Source: Aporrectodea caliginosa (taxonomy: Eukaryota > Annelida > Clitellata > Crassiclitellata > Lumbricidae). From it: a DNA stretch of 64,000 nucleotides. The DNA is taken from NCBI GenBank assembly GCA_020284085.1, contig JACEVL010000495.1, forward strand, positions 2,191,028 to 2,255,027, read 5' to 3'. The stretch's first letter is position 1, and each line of letters starts with the position of its first letter. Positions 23,063 to 34,920 of this stretch are shown here, one piece after another. The notes below the pieces were generated by a model. It was not told where the DNA came from. It did not search any database and saw only the letters and a program-made list of their open reading frames with translations. The translations under genes and the position numbers were made by a program.

Positions 23063-23381
23063 TGGCGTATACTATAGCATCATATACTAGACCTAGTCTA
23101 AGACCTAGCATAGTTCTCTAGCTGATCTTCCACGTGTCTGCGTGCAGAGGTTCAAACTCAGATGAGTAATTAAACGAAGAAGAGTAGTCAATTAAGTTAA
23201 TCCTGAGAGGCAGTCATGGATGTAGAAGTGCTATAATAGCAATATCATTTTCTTAGTCATATGAGGGCGGGTGGCCAGTCCTTCCCTTGCTGTCTCATCT
23301 TCCCACCGACAGTGTACGGTCAGTGTACTCATTATAGATGAGTTGGATAAAGGTGCAAACAAAGCAGTAACCTCGACATTT

Positions 23382-23462
23382 TTTTACCCTGGCGAGATTT
23401 AAACCTCCGACCTCTAGAATGACAGCCCAGCACTCTAACCACTAGATTATCGAATATCCGAT
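23382..23462 (-). mobile_element. tRNA-like SINE
   Basis: Minus strand: TCTAGTGGTTAGAGTGCTGG (A box) and GGAGGTTTAAATCTCGCC (B box with changes), followed by a short T/A tail. Confidence 0.55.
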
Positions 23463-24027
23463 AAGTAATTAGAAACTGGTGATTCCTGGTCAATGGAAAT
23501 GAAATGTTACCCAACGATTGATTATTTATTGATCTTACGAGAGGTTGACTATAGTTGTCAGTTAAAAGCGGCTTCGGACGATTTCTTTCTTAAATGAATT
23601 AGTTCTTTTCGATTGTTCAAATTCAACAATTTTGACGTGAATTTCGATAAAAGAAGCTGTTACTGTATTCGTCCGATTGGCGAAACTTGCGGGAAAGTCA
23701 CGTGTCTCGTGAACACATAAGAAACTCTTGAGTTTAGTTAGCACGAGTTATTTAGTTGGAACCTTCTGTCTTCCTCGCCATTCATAACTTCTGAACTTTT
23801 CAAGGAACTCATCTGTCAAGTGTGTCTACTGTATTCTCGCTGTGTGGGCCTTTGCGATGTTTTTAAACAACTACTTCAAGAAGTTTAGAATCCTGTACGC
23901 TACACTTCAGAAATTGCTTTAAAATTACTTAACAAATAAGCTTAGTCTTTGACATGATCGAGTTTGTCTTAATTAGAGAACAAATAACAATAAGATTTGT
24001 ACAATGCATACATGCACGCCCACACGC

Positions 24028-24092
24028 GCTCACACACACCCACGCACACACACACACATGCACACACACACACACACGCACACGCACACATG
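24028..24092. repeat. (CA)n microsatellite
   Basis: CACACA tract with CG and TG interruptions. Confidence 0.95.
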
Positions 24093-24292
24093 TAAACAGT
24101 GAACGATACGTTGAAACGAAATGTGTTGGACCATCGATCTGTAAGTTTCGAGATTAGTATGTATTAAAACATCTACAAGGAGAATTGTTTCAAACTTGCA
24201 TTAAAAAACAAACAAAAGACAGTAAAAAATGAGTGCCGTGGTAGAAGTGATGACACATTAGCTCCTTTGTCAGTCTCCACACTACGTAGCTG

Positions 24293-24350
24293 AGTATTTA
24301 TATAGCGCTTCGCATAAAACTCACGATCCTGGGAGTGATCATTGTAACGC
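24293..24350 (-). mobile_element. LINE 3'-end remnant
   Basis: GTATTTATATAGCGCTTCGC followed by decayed downstream sequence. Family assignment rests on the first 20 bases. Confidence 0.5.
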
Positions 24351-25130
24351 CACTATATACAGAGGCGCCATATTAATTGCACTGCATATATTCTGAGGCA
24401 TTAACTCTTGCTGTTGGTCCTTTAATGTGATGTAATGTAAATCTCCAACATGTTTCAGCGCCATACAAAAACCAAATTTGGGGAGACCAGCTTGTCCACC
24501 GGCGCTCTAGATATCAAATCAAGTTCGCAATAGCGAGGTTGTTTGGCCCGTACCCTTGCCAGGTCAGATTTGAATTGCATAGTAGTCGTCAATTCTCTTA
24601 ACTGCATTGTAATATTGTAAATACAGTACAACTGAATGTAATGCAATGCATTGCAATAACGTGCAATAAATTGAAATAAAATACAGCAGTAGCCTACAAC
24701 GCAATGTGCACATGTATTCCTGTGTTGACGCTAACAAATGCAGTTCTTCATGATTTAAATTGTATATAAGCAGATAAACGCCACAACACTAAATCCCAAA
24801 CCGCTACTTGATTCATCCATAAACAGAGTCACCGAGCATATCACACACTACACATACAAACAGACCTTGCCATGAACGCCGCATATTGGGACTAATCCAC
24901 AGCAGAGAATAATTATAGGTTATCGAATCTGTGATATTCAGCGCACAGAACCTATTCAAATAGAGTTCGGCCGGTTTTATTTACTGCAGCAAGTTTTATT
25001 GAAATGCTGTTGAGTGTCTCATACGCCACGCCGATATGCATGTCGATATTTCAACTTACATAATATATATATATATATACAGAGAAAGAGATTAATGACA
25101 GCTGTGTTGACGTCATTGGGGTTGGAGGGT

Positions 25131-25175
25131 CATGGGCGCCCGCAGATATTTTTGCAGGAGGGGCAAAACACAATG
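25131..25175. mobile_element. Solo left end of the hAT family seen at 51,193
   Basis: CATGGGCGCCCGCAG closely matches the terminus CATGGGCGTCCGCAGG of the element at 51,193-52,598, and a G-rich subterminal region (GCAGGAGGGGCAAAAC) follows. No matching right end was found in the next kilobase. Confidence 0.6.
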
Positions 25176-25270
25176 GTCAAGGTTACATTTTTAATTTAGG
25201 AAGAGCTTGAAAAATACAAAACAGGAAATTAAGAACATGGGTATTTTTCATAGAGGTTTTTTAAATGTCA

Positions 25271-25319
25271 AATTTAAAACAATATCCAAACAAATTTTGT
25301 TTGGATATTGTTTTAAATT
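25271..25319. repeat. Perfect 24-bp inverted repeat with 1-nt spacer
   Basis: The arms are 25,271-25,294 and 25,296-25,319 around AATATCCAAACAAA. No terminator context applies in an animal intron. It is probably an element end or a replication-generated palindrome. Confidence 0.9.
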
Positions 25320-25725
25320 AGTGCCTCGTTGCGAAGAAATTTGTCAGTAGTAGAGTCCCGGGGTCGAGGACACAACCGGCGTAGAACAAGGTCATTAGTT
25401 CTGATCGCAGCCTCAATGTGTTCAGAACGACCAAACGGGCATGTAAAATATCTGTAATTTTTAGGTATTTGATATGCCTGTGTGGTCGTTCTGGATAGGT
25501 AACAATGCCACTTGGGTCCAATCGCAGAGTCTGGATAAATGTCACAAATGACTTGTTTTATTGTCAGATTACATTCGCTGCCAGGCGAGGACCGTTGATT
25601 GGGTGAAGTAACGAAGTTCCAAATGAAAATCACAAATCCTCTTGTTGTATAGTTAGGAGGAAGTGTAGTAGGCTATACAGGGTAGGTAATACGGTAATAG
25701 ACCAACCTCATTCATTCACTAACGC

Positions 25726-26112
25726 CAGGGCCAAATTTACTTAGGTGGAGGCCCCAGTGCACCGCTGTGGTGGAGGCCCCTTAGCACGCAGCAGGCTAGG
25801 CGAGGATTATGCCTGCAAGTCTGCAGTTATTGGCTCACGACTCGCGAAACACGATGCGTCAACTCCAGCATATCCCCAAAACTAAAAGCTGTAGTTGAAG
25901 CTTCACGCTATCGTGAGAGGCCGAGACAAACTAACTTCTGACCTTTTAAGTTTAAACTGTTTCTTAGTTTCAAATATTTTTGCTAAACCTTGTCCGTGTG
26001 CACTGCTGAACTATTTCATAATCAATTATGAAACACAAGTAAGAAATTCTTGCATATGTGGTGGAGGCTCCTGTGCACTGGCACATAGTGCACATGCCTA
26101 AATCCGGGCCTG
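25726..26112. mobile_element. 387-bp hAT-like MITE
   Basis: It starts CAGGGCCAAATTTACTTAGG; the inverted right end is CAGGCCCGGATTTAGGC. The 8-bp flanks are ACTAACGC and ACCAACGC (7 of 8). Subterminal GGAGGCCCC and TGTGCACTGGCAC words resemble other small hAT elements. It has no coding capacity. Confidence 0.8.
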
Positions 26113-26164
26113 ACCAACGCCAAGAAATTTCCGGTTTGATTGACGAACGACTATTTTCTCTATC

Positions 26165-26345
26165 TTCATTCATTCATTCATTCATTTAGAGTTTTTATTT
26201 AGCGCCACATCAAGAACCTAATCAGGAGCGCTCCCGGCCCCGCCACAACTAAAGAAAAAAGACTTGAGGGACTTGTAAAACCTTGGCTTACAAGTAAAGA
26301 GCGGAGCTTAAGCGGAAATTCATTCCAGAAAAGCGAAAAAGCTTC
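26165..26345 (-). mobile_element. LINE 3' fragment with (ATGA)n tail
   Basis: ATTCATTCATTCATTCATTT, then TTATTTAGCGCCACATCAAG and AGGAGCGCTCCCGGCCCCG. On the minus strand this is a decayed copy of the family C-terminus plus 3' UTR. Confidence 0.8.
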
Positions 26346-27250
26346 ATGTAACTTAGAACACATTTCCTTAATATGAATCGCCAGGGTGACGTGCGTGATA
26401 TTGCTTCAAGACAAAATAGAACTGCAGATTGATTCGCAAAAACTGATGCGTTTGTAGCATGACGAAATATCCCGATGAGTTTTAGAAGTAGACAGAAGGC
26501 CAGTGGAGTAATGGATGCAGTGCGGTCTGGCTACTACATATGGCATAAGCGAACAACGCGTGTGCCAATGTTAACCTTTGCGGTCACTTATCGGATTAGG
26601 TTTCGGTTGTTGGCAAACGATTTCGACGCCGAAAGAAATTCGGAACTTGTCCAACTAATAGCCGTGCATCTACATGAAAAAGTGCCTCCAATGCACTGAG
26701 AAGAAACGCCAGGTCGACCCTGGAGGTCGGGGGTCAACTCGAGAACGAAGTCGAATGCATAATTACCAGCGCAATTAAAATATTATCAATTCATGTTGCG
26801 TCGGTACAAGGAAGATTCTTTGCCTTTAGTTTCAGTTAATCGCTGCGCATGCAGAAACTTCTTATAGTCAGTCTGATGAACAATATTAATGGCCAGAGAG
26901 ATTGAATTAAGGATGGACAGATGAAAAGGTGGATACGTGAAAGGGCTGACAGACTGGATGGTTGAGTGGATAGATGGATGAACCAATTGATGGATGGATT
27001 TATGGACGAATGAATGGATGGACATTCGGACAGAAATACATTTATGTATAATTATATATTCGTTTATTTGAAAAAGAGACGAATGTGATGTGAGTGGTAC
27101 ATCAGAACCCAGTTACATGTCGAAGCACAAACCAGACAAATAAATTAAAAGGTGTAACAGAACTCTGTCATGCAGTGATCATGGGCAAAGAGGACTCTAG
27201 AGACAAAGATTTTAACATCCTTTACTGGTAACACAAATGGATGCTGTATA

Positions 27251-27611
27251 AGTATTTATGTATTCATGTATAGGACGTAGGTGTGTTTATATATATATAT
27301 ATTCATGTATGTTGGTGATCATGTTAGATGTATGCATGATTTGCATGCATGTATGCATGTACGTACGTATGTATGTATGCATATATGCATGTTAGTAATC
27401 ATATATGTATTTTAAGTATTTATGTATTCATGTATAGGACGTAGGTGTGTTTATATATATATATATTCATGTATGTTGGTGATCATGTTAGATGTATGCA
27501 TGATTTGCATGCATGTATGCATGTACGTACGTATGTATGTATGCATATATGCATGTTAGTAATCATATATGTATTTTAAGTATTTATGTATTCATGTATA
27601 GGACGTAGGTG

Positions 27612-27643
<32 letters not shown>

Positions 27644-27780
27644 TCATGTATGTTGGTGATCATGTTAGATGTATGCATGATTTGCATGCATGTATGCATG
27701 TACGTACGTATGTATGTATGTATGCATATATGCATGTTAGTAATCATATATGTATTTTAAGTATTTATGTATTCATGTAA
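27251..27780 (+). repeat. 164-bp tandem repeat, 3 full copies plus a start
   Basis: Units begin at 27,251, 27,415, 27,579 and 27,760 with AGTATTTATGTATTCATGTA. The first two periods are 164 bp. The third is 181 bp because its internal AT run has expanded. The units are nearly identical, so the array is recent. Each contains the palindromic word GATTTGCATGCATGTATGCA. Confidence 0.93.
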
Positions 27781-27819
27781 AACAGTGTATGTAATTAGGC
27801 TCATATATGCATTTATGTA

Positions 27820-28440
27820 TGTATGTATGTATGGGTGGGTGGATTGATGGAAGGAAGGTTGGATGAATTGAATCGATAAACGGATGTATGGATGAATGGA
27901 TGGATGAATGGATGGACGAATGGATGGAAGGATAAATCGAGGGATGGATGGATTGATGGATGGATCGAAGTATGGATGGATGGATGGATGGATGGATGGA
28001 TGGATGGATGGATGGATGGATGGATGGATGGATGGATGGATGGATGGATGGATGGATGGATGGATGGATGGATGGATGGATGGATGGATGGATGGATGGA
28101 TGGATGGATGGATGGATGGATGGATGGATGGATGGATGGATGGATGGATGGATGGATGGATGGATGGATGGATGGATGGATGGATGGATGGATGGATGGA
28201 TGGATGGATGGATGGATGGATGGATGGATGGATGGATGGATGGATGGATGGATGGATGGATGGATGGATGATGGATGGATGGATGGATGGATGGATGGAT
28301 GGATAGATGGACGGATGGATGGATATATGAATGAGTCGAGGATGGATAGATGGATTTACGGATAGATATATATACACAGTTGGATGGTTGGAGCTATAGA
28401 TGGATGGAGGGATGGAGAGATGTAATGGATGGATCAATGA
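27820..28440. repeat. (TGGA)n microsatellite, over 300 bp pure core
   Basis: The pure core runs about 27,972-28,268 and is flanked by diverged GGAT repeats. All overlapping MDGW or HPSI frames are repeat artefacts. Such an array may be collapsed or length-uncertain in the assembly. Confidence 0.97.
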
Positions 28441-28704
28441 TGAACACGCAAACGACTCTTTGTCAGATAAAGCAAACAGTTGTTCTGTGGCACGAAATAG
28501 TCTTTCATCTACGAATGAATAAATGTTAAAAATGACGACAGGGGAAATGCCAATGAATCAATAAATCCCTGTCCAGCCATTCCAGTCATTTATAATAACA
28601 ACTCCGATTTATCTATGTATATCTAAATAACGCAAACATACATGCCTCGATATATATGTATGTGTGTATATGTATCCATATTTAGGTGGATGTTCATCAA
28701 TATA

Positions 28705-28740
<36 letters not shown>
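28705..28740. repeat. (AT)n microsatellite
   Basis: Short AT tract. From 28,740 to 29,430 nothing is recognised. Confidence 0.9.
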
Positions 28741-28743
<3 letters not shown>

Positions 28744-29439
28744 GGATATTCCAGTTGGTGCATTTTTATGACTATAGATATATCAACGTAGACTTCCAAT
28801 TCCATCTTATATATAAATATAGGCCTATGTGTATTATATATTAATATCTGCATGTATTATAAATTATATAGTAATCCGTGTGTTGACGCTCCCTCTCTCA
28901 ACGTCCCTTAAATTTAACAATCAGCGTCTATAAATAACTTCTATAGCACATTAACTGCATTGATGTTTCTCGCTTCACTGGCGCGTATGCAGCGAGCGAC
29001 CTGCATCAGTGATCTTTGCTCCGTGTCAAAGGTCATATAGCCGACGAGGGTCTTTTGCTTATTCCAGTCATCCGTCGACGCGTGCCTTCCCAAGCGGATA
29101 CTCATACATCTTCATAAATGCGATGCTATCACGCTATTTACGAGAAGCTGACGTGACCGGAAGTGGTGATACACGTTTTAACTTTTGAACGATGCAAAGG
29201 GCGCTGGAGAATTTAACTGTCTTGATGATGCGTATAAAGAACTACACAGTAATCCTAAGCTCGGGTGTTTCTAAAGGGCCACTTAAAAGCTAAGCGTATG
29301 GCACCAGCTTATTCTACAGCGCTGCGGCAAGTCAGGGGGACGTCCAAAGATACAAAGTGAAGAACAAAATAATGTTTTCCATGCAGAAGACCAGAGACTG
29401 AAGGAGATATACAGAGGGAGCTGTGGCGGTAGGTTGCGT

Positions 29440-29600
29440 TTAGGAGGAGAAATTTGAAGTTGGTTGAGCAGATGGATTGGCGAACGATTTCTTGAAAAGG
29501 TGGAACTTCAGTTTTGAATGGAAAACCTGAGGGGCAATAGATAGAGTAGGCTTATAGATAGAGTAGCTTGAGGCCGATGATGGTGGGTGAGCGATGATAT
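29440..29600 (-). mobile_element. Possible LINE C-terminal remnant
   Basis: The minus frame includes PQVFHSKLKFHLFKKSFANP, which resembles the F-S-LKT-LF-KSF end of some non-LTR RT proteins. It is short and unsupported by a tail. Confidence 0.35.
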
Positions 29601-29929
29601 ATGAGCAGAGGAGCGAAGAATTTGATGTTTCATGAGGGAGATACATGTGGTTCCAAAGTGAGTTATTACTGGGGGACGTCAATAGTGAGATAAGTATTAT
29701 ATATATTCGTAAACATTCTCTATAGAACTGTGATACAGTACAGCTATATAATATACAAAAATCTACACGAAATAATTATATCTTATATTGCTTTTCAAAC
29801 GGAAAAGATTTCAGTCTTAAAAGTTGTTAGAATTGTTGATTTTATTCTGATTAAGCAAACGATCAGCTCAGTTGATGCCTTCGTGAGGATGAAGAAGAGG
29901 TCAGATAGTATTATAAAGACTAAAACGTC

Positions 29930-30012
29930 TACCTGTCTATCTGCTTTATCTGTTTGTTTGTCTGTCTGTCTTTCTGTCCGTCCGTCCGTCCGTCTGTCTG
30001 TCTGTCTCTATA
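29930..30012. repeat. (TCTG)n/(TCCG)n microsatellite
   Basis: Tetranucleotide tract about 85 bp downstream of the SK exon 1 donor, inside intron 1. Confidence 0.93.
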
Positions 30013-30096
30013 GAATCCAATGATCTGCTTTGTATGTCTCTGTCTGTCTGTTCGTAACTGAAGTCCTGACAGTCGGGGTTTCATTGTGCTTCCTAC

Positions 30097-30462
30097 CTTC
30101 GTGTAGATATTGGCCATGCACAGTTCCGTTTCGACGACCATGGCTGCGATTCCGAATGTGGCGAAGATAAGACAGTAGTCGGAGATGCGCTTCCGTTTTT
30201 CGTAGAGCATCTTCCTCTTTCCCAGTCGGTATCCTACGTTCCCCTTGTGATGGTGGTTATGGTGAGGAAGAACAAGTGTGCTCGCCGACGATGCTCCCTG
30301 CTGCTGAAGCTGTTGGGGCGAGTGATGATCGTTGTTGGCATTTGGGTCACACGTGTGTATGACGGTGGTGCTGTCAAGGTGACGCATTGGGCTAGGTCGA
30401 TAGGTGACCGGTCGGATGCCCACGAGGGCAATCTCGCAGTCCTGGGTGTCGCTGGAACTCAT
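30097..30462 (-). CDS. SK (KCNN) channel exon 1: N-terminus and S1
   Basis: 122 codons from ATG at 30,462 to the donor GTAGGA after 30,097 (phase 0). The cytoplasmic N-terminus is rich in Ser, Gln and His ([18 protein letters not shown]). The SK signature follows: [20 protein letters not shown], then S1 [20 protein letters not shown] and NIYTK. A TGA lies in frame four codons 5' of this ATG. CCGCAG just before the ATG could be a splice acceptor, so a longer N-terminus from an upstream exon is possible. The gene product is a plasma-membrane tetramer with bound calmodulin that couples cytosolic Ca2+ to K+ efflux and after-hyperpolarisation in excitable cells. The seven exons here give 443 codons; the C-terminus is missing. 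Confidence 0.92.
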
Positions 30463-32206
30463 CTCTGCGGATCAGAGTGTTACGTTCGAGGAGAGTGACG
30501 GTGACATGTTCTGCAGAAATAAGTCTTGAGGGACCAGCCTCGAGGGATCAACCTCGAAGGACCATCCTTAAGCGATCAGCCATGGAAGACTTGCCTGTAA
30601 TACAGTCCTGAATTAACAGACCTATTGACTCTCAGCTTTGAAAGATTGACCTTAAAGCAGATGAACGCTCAGCTGATGCGCAAAATCCTCGAATATATCC
30701 TACAGAAAGAAAATGCAAAAATATTGAATTTCTTGTTAAAGTCTGAGCGAATAGGAATTGGTTAGCGTTTTGAACAAGACACTTAAACCCCAAGGTTGAT
30801 TTGGTTCAAGTATTTCCTCTGTCTGCACTGAAATATAAAATACTCCGTTGAACTTCAGAACTCGTACAGAAATAGACGAATTGTTTGTATACATGTATGT
30901 ATTTATATGGCCATTTATATAGCGCCTTACAAGAAACTCACGAAGGCGCTATATGTTTATATAATATTCGCTGACTGTCTGGATACGACAATTAAGGCTG
31001 TGGATGAAAAGCTTGCCTAAAAATAAACGCTAGTAAACAATAATAATTATTAACAATGAGCAAACCAAATATTAAACAATCAGCCTATAGTATAAACTCA
31101 GGACTATTGATTAATTGTATGCATGTATTGTTTCCCATGTAACGGCAAATTTCCTACAAATTTCCTGGCGCACAGTGTCCTTGAACTTCACTTCTTGACA
31201 ACCCATAAGCCAGAATCATTCCTACATGTCGGAAGCTGTTGGCCCTACCTAGTAATTCGACGATCTACCTGTGACGCTCTGGATCCAACTTTCTTCGCGA
31301 ACGCTCTTTCCATGCATGAACGAGGTCAGCCCAGTCGCGTGTTCCCTCGCAGCACGCAAAAACCGGTTATCGAACTACATGTACTCAGTTAAGACCACCG
31401 CAGCTGTTCGGTCACCAACAAACGCGCTAGTTAATCCAGCAAATCATTGGTAATCCTCGATTCCTCGTATTCCTGAATATATCCGCTTCGATCGTGAACA
31501 GTCGAAACAGGCGATCCAGGTAAAGTCCCGACGCTAAGCGGGACGTGTGTACCGTGGAAAAACGTTGATTTGACGACGATATTTGGATGACTATGCGTAC
31601 GGATCGAATAGCGAACACTGAACGCTATCTCGGAAATTTGCAATAGTTTTTAGCGCCCTACTAAATGGTATAGCGTTGCGCTTTATCTATCGGTCTGGGA
31701 TCCTGTGTGTGTGCATGAAACGGGCCACGTGTCTTAGCTCAAGAGCTAGGTGGCAGCAGTATAGTCCAGAAAGCTCAGATTACGCAGGAAGATGGATGCA
31801 ACATATATTTTATAAATTTTGTCTAAATATTCAAGTGAATCTAATTCCATCTAACCATAAAATTTGCAATTAAGCTAAAATAACTTGCTATCAAAATTTG
31901 GTAGGACTTTGAAAATTTGTAATTTGGTATTTAGCATTACAGAGGCATTCAACAAAGTTTCCCGTTTTAACAAAATGATCATAATTATATTATTTTTTCT
32001 TATGCTTCTGCCGATTTATGCCTTACTTTTATTGACAATTTAGATCGAAATTCGTTTAAGATTGATAAATGTACAAGCTCTGAATTAAACTCTCTTAGTT
32101 CAGAAGTGTATCTTCATAAACCAGCTCCCGGCTATTGGCATAATAAAAATTATAGCTCTAAAAATGATCGCCGATGAGTCATGCAGAAAGTCTATAGGCC
32201 TACTCA
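30463..32206. other. SK upstream region
   Basis: This would hold the SK promoter or 5' UTR. A GGACCAG/GGATCA-type short repeat (GGGACCAGCCTCGAGGGATC) lies at 30,527-30,585. No TATA box is convincingly placed. A LINE 3'-end remnant lies at 30,908-30,950 (CATTTATATAGCGCC). Confidence 0.5.
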
Positions 32207-33084
32207 TAGTTGTAAAAAAACGTTTTTTTCGTTTTTTATTTTTCTCCAAAAAACGTCGTTTTTTTCGTTTTTTATTTCTCCTCACGTTTTTTCCGTTTTT
32301 ATTTTTTGTATGTAACTTTATTTATTTATTTACTGTCTGTTACTACCTGTTTAGTTTTATTTTTGTCTGATATCCCTTACGTTGTCTCCGTCCTTTCAAG
32401 GATTCATCTAATTTATGTCACTATTTAGTGTCATCAGTTGAGAACAATTGTAAACAGCACAGTAGCCTACAGGAAATAAAATTTATAAAAGTTATTTGAA
32501 TTTCTAAATTATCCAAAATGTGAAATGTTGTCTTTATACTCAGTAATCTCTGATTGACTGATAAACGCATTGGAGTCAGGAGCGCCTCTGAGTAGTTTCC
32601 TTGAAGGGGCACTATATAAATTCCCGAATGAATGAATGAAACTGACTCCATATCAAGTCCTTATTTAAGTCATACTTGTAAGTAGACCTACAATTTTTAA
32701 TTAAGTACACTCTATACTTACAAAGTTTAGTTTCTAATTGCTTATGTCAGCATGGATTTACGTGGACTTATGTAGGCTATACAATTTAAATTTGAAAAGA
32801 TTTCAATATTTTTAATTTATCAATTTCTTTTTAAACAAAAATTATGAAAAAGAAAATAATTGTTGTAGATTAGGCTACTTGGTGTGTACTAATAAAGTTA
32901 TGTTATTTGCTGATTAAAATTAAATTGTGTAAACAAAGTTTTTAATTTTAAAATGCTGTAAAAGATGTAGCAAAGTCAAATTATTTTCGTTCCCGTTTTT
33001 TTCTCGTTTTTTCTCGTTTTTTTTCTCTCAATAAAACGACGTTTTTTCCGTTTTTTATTTTGATTTTACCGTTTTTAACAACTA
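32207..33084. mobile_element. Possible 878-bp inverted-ended element
   Basis: The ends TAGTTGTAAAAAAACG and, inverted, TAGTTGTTAAAAACG bound a region. Both subterminal zones carry AACGTTTTTTTCGTTTTTTA-like runs. The flanks GGCCTACTCA and GGCCTATGGG are similar but not a clear duplication. The interior is AT-rich, non-coding, and contains a plus-strand LINE 3' end. Confidence 0.5.
32570..32642 (+). mobile_element. LINE 3'-terminal fragment with (GAAT)n tail
   Basis: GGAGCGCCTCTGAGTAG (GSASE-stop frame), CCTTGAAGGGGCACTATATA, then GAATGAATGAATGAA. Only about 60 bp of the LINE survived at insertion. Confidence 0.85.
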
Positions 33085-33467
33085 GGCCTATGGGCCTACT
33101 GTTGAAAAGACAACTGTACGAGCGTATAGGAAGCATCTTTTGAAGTCATAAAAGGCTAAGGATATTGCATGACATTAACGACATATGCGCCTGTGAGATG
33201 CAACAAACAGAGTAATTTAATTAATTAAACATTTTGACGCTGCGTTGTTAGATGTTATTGAGAAGTTGAGGATTTTAGGTGCTTCATGAAAGTCCGCTTA
33301 ACTAAAGCAAGTTGGGCTGTCAACACTTACACAGTTATTTAAGTTGATCGTTGCGTAGATGGACATGTTTACACGATACAGCCCCCTTGTCAAATTCTGC
33401 GGTTTCTTAACAGTGTGCGTCATTCTGACGTAGTTGGAAGGTGCTCTACGCAAACAAGAGTTTCCGA

Positions 33468-33820
33468 ATGCAACTTGTATTGACTCTCGTTGTAGCGACG
33501 GTAACAGCTGCCTGTTTATTGTTGCTCCACTCATTTGGACTCAGCGGCCCAATGGACGACGATCAGGAGTGTACGCCTGCTGAGCCCTGTCGGCCCCTCC
33601 AGCCCTCCCCGTCCGCTTGTCCCTACGTCCGTCCGATCGGGCCAGGGTCTAGCCTGCCGCAGGAACAGCCCGCCAGCCCGATACGACCCTCACCGAAGCG
33701 GCTCGAGCGATACGGGCCGAGGCGCGAGGCTTTCCCACGCGCCGCCGCCGCCGCCGCCGTGGAGGCCCGTTCGATCCGTCCATCCTTCCCTCCATCCATC
33801 CATCAGTCGGTCGCTTGCGG
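33468..33820 (+). CDS. Candidate first coding exon of a type II membrane protein
   Basis: ATG at 33,468 opens MQLVLTLVVATVTAACLLLL, a hydrophobic segment that could be a signal anchor. A Pro/Ser/Arg-rich, Cys-containing stem follows, with CTPAEPCRPLQPSPS, a six-Ala run and RSIRPSFPPSIHQSVACG. The frame meets a good donor (GTATGT) at 33,821 after 117 codons plus 2 bases. The exon is far more GC-rich than its surroundings. This layout (short N-terminus, anchor, Pro-rich stem) is typical of Golgi glycosyltransferases and sulfotransferases, but no catalytic exon was recognised downstream, so no function is assigned. The Kozak context is weak. A coincidental ORF in a GC-rich island is the alternative. 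It is divergent from the SK gene. Confidence 0.4.
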
Positions 33821-34078
33821 GTATGTGATGCGAGCGCGCTGCTCTGCTGGCGCTTGTTGCAATTATTGCTTTTGGAGAAGTGGAGAGGTGAAGGAACGAG
33901 GGAAAGAGGAACGAGGAAGGATGAAGGAAAGAAGGACTAAGAAAGGACGGGAATGAGAAAGATGAACTTGGAACAGTACACATGGGAAATGACGGAAGGG
34001 ATTGGAGAGCTATGGTGGTAGTGGAGCAAGATTCGAGTGAGACAGATGTGGAGGAGCTCGAATGAAGCTAAGTAGGTG

Positions 34079-34185
34079 GAAGAGGAGGAGGAGGAGGAAG
34101 AGGGGAGCAGAAGTGAAGGAGGAGGAGGAGGAGGAGGAGGAGGAAGAGGGAGTAGAAGTGAAGGAGGAGGAGGAGGAGGATTCTA
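34079..34185. repeat. (GAG)n purine tract
   Basis: Imperfect GGA repeats giving Glu- or Ser-rich frames, not genes. Confidence 0.93.
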
Positions 34186-34299
34186 TGGTGCAGGTCTCGG
34201 CTTTATTTAGGCTCTTGTCTCGTAAATCAGTGACCTCAGAGAACCTCGGAAGGGATGAGGAAGGGAAGGAGGAGCACACGAAGATCCCTCCTTCTATTG

Positions 34300-34835
34300 C
34301 CTACTTCCGTCCATTCCAATGATTCCATACCTCCTTCCATTCACTAGCTCCCTCCATTTTAACTACTCCATTTCTCCTCCATATCGTACCTCTCTCAATT
34401 TCTTATCTTTAGTTTCCACTTACCTTTATTTCCTACCTCTCATCACCATTCCTCAGTCCATTTCCTACCTTCTCCCATTTCCTAAGTTTCTCGATTTTCT
34501 CATTCCGTCTATTTCCGACCTCCAGACCTCCATTTTTCTTACCTCCATCCATTTCTCACCTCAGTCCATTGCCTACCTTTCTCCAGTTTCTACCACCCTC
34601 AATTTCCCACCTCACTTTATTTCTTACCTCCTCCATGTCCTACCTCCTCCAATTCCCATCGCGCATCCATTTCCATCCTCCTCCCATTTCTTACGTCCCT
34701 CCATTTTCTAATTCCATCTATTTCTATGCCTTCCTCCATTTTTCTTGCCTCTATTCATTTCCCACCTCATTCCATTTCCTACCATTCTCCAGTTTCCACC
34801 TCCTTCCATTTCCCACCTCACTCTATTTCCTGTTC
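34300..34835 (+). repeat. Degenerate TCCATTTCCTACCTC-type tandem array
   Basis: Roughly 20 loosely spaced copies of CCATTT followed by CTACCTC or CCCACCTC over 530 bp. No fixed period is evident, so it is an old, diverged minisatellite. The Pro/Ser/Phe-rich frames over it are artefacts. Confidence 0.7.
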
Positions 34836-34837
34836 TT

Positions 34838-34920
34838 TTTGGGTGTGCTGGAGTCTGGAGCGTCTCTGATTGGGTTCCTTGAACAGGCTCTATATAAATT
34901 CCCAAATGAATGAATGAATT
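34838..34920 (+). mobile_element. LINE 3'-terminal fragment with (GAAT)n tail
   Basis: GGAGCGTCTCTGATTGGG, CCTTGAACAGGCTCTATATAAATTC, then GAATGAATGAATGAATT-type tail. Same family as 32,570. Confidence 0.75.

Noticed and set aside
25313..25633. 106-residue minus-strand ORF
   Set aside because: No recognisable domain, no ATG start, no splice context and overlap with a palindrome; probably chance.
27757..28437. Overlapping 100-226 residue ORFs (MDGW repeats, HPSI repeats)
   Set aside because: Pure (TGGA)n translation; a tetranucleotide repeat has open frames on both strands by chance.
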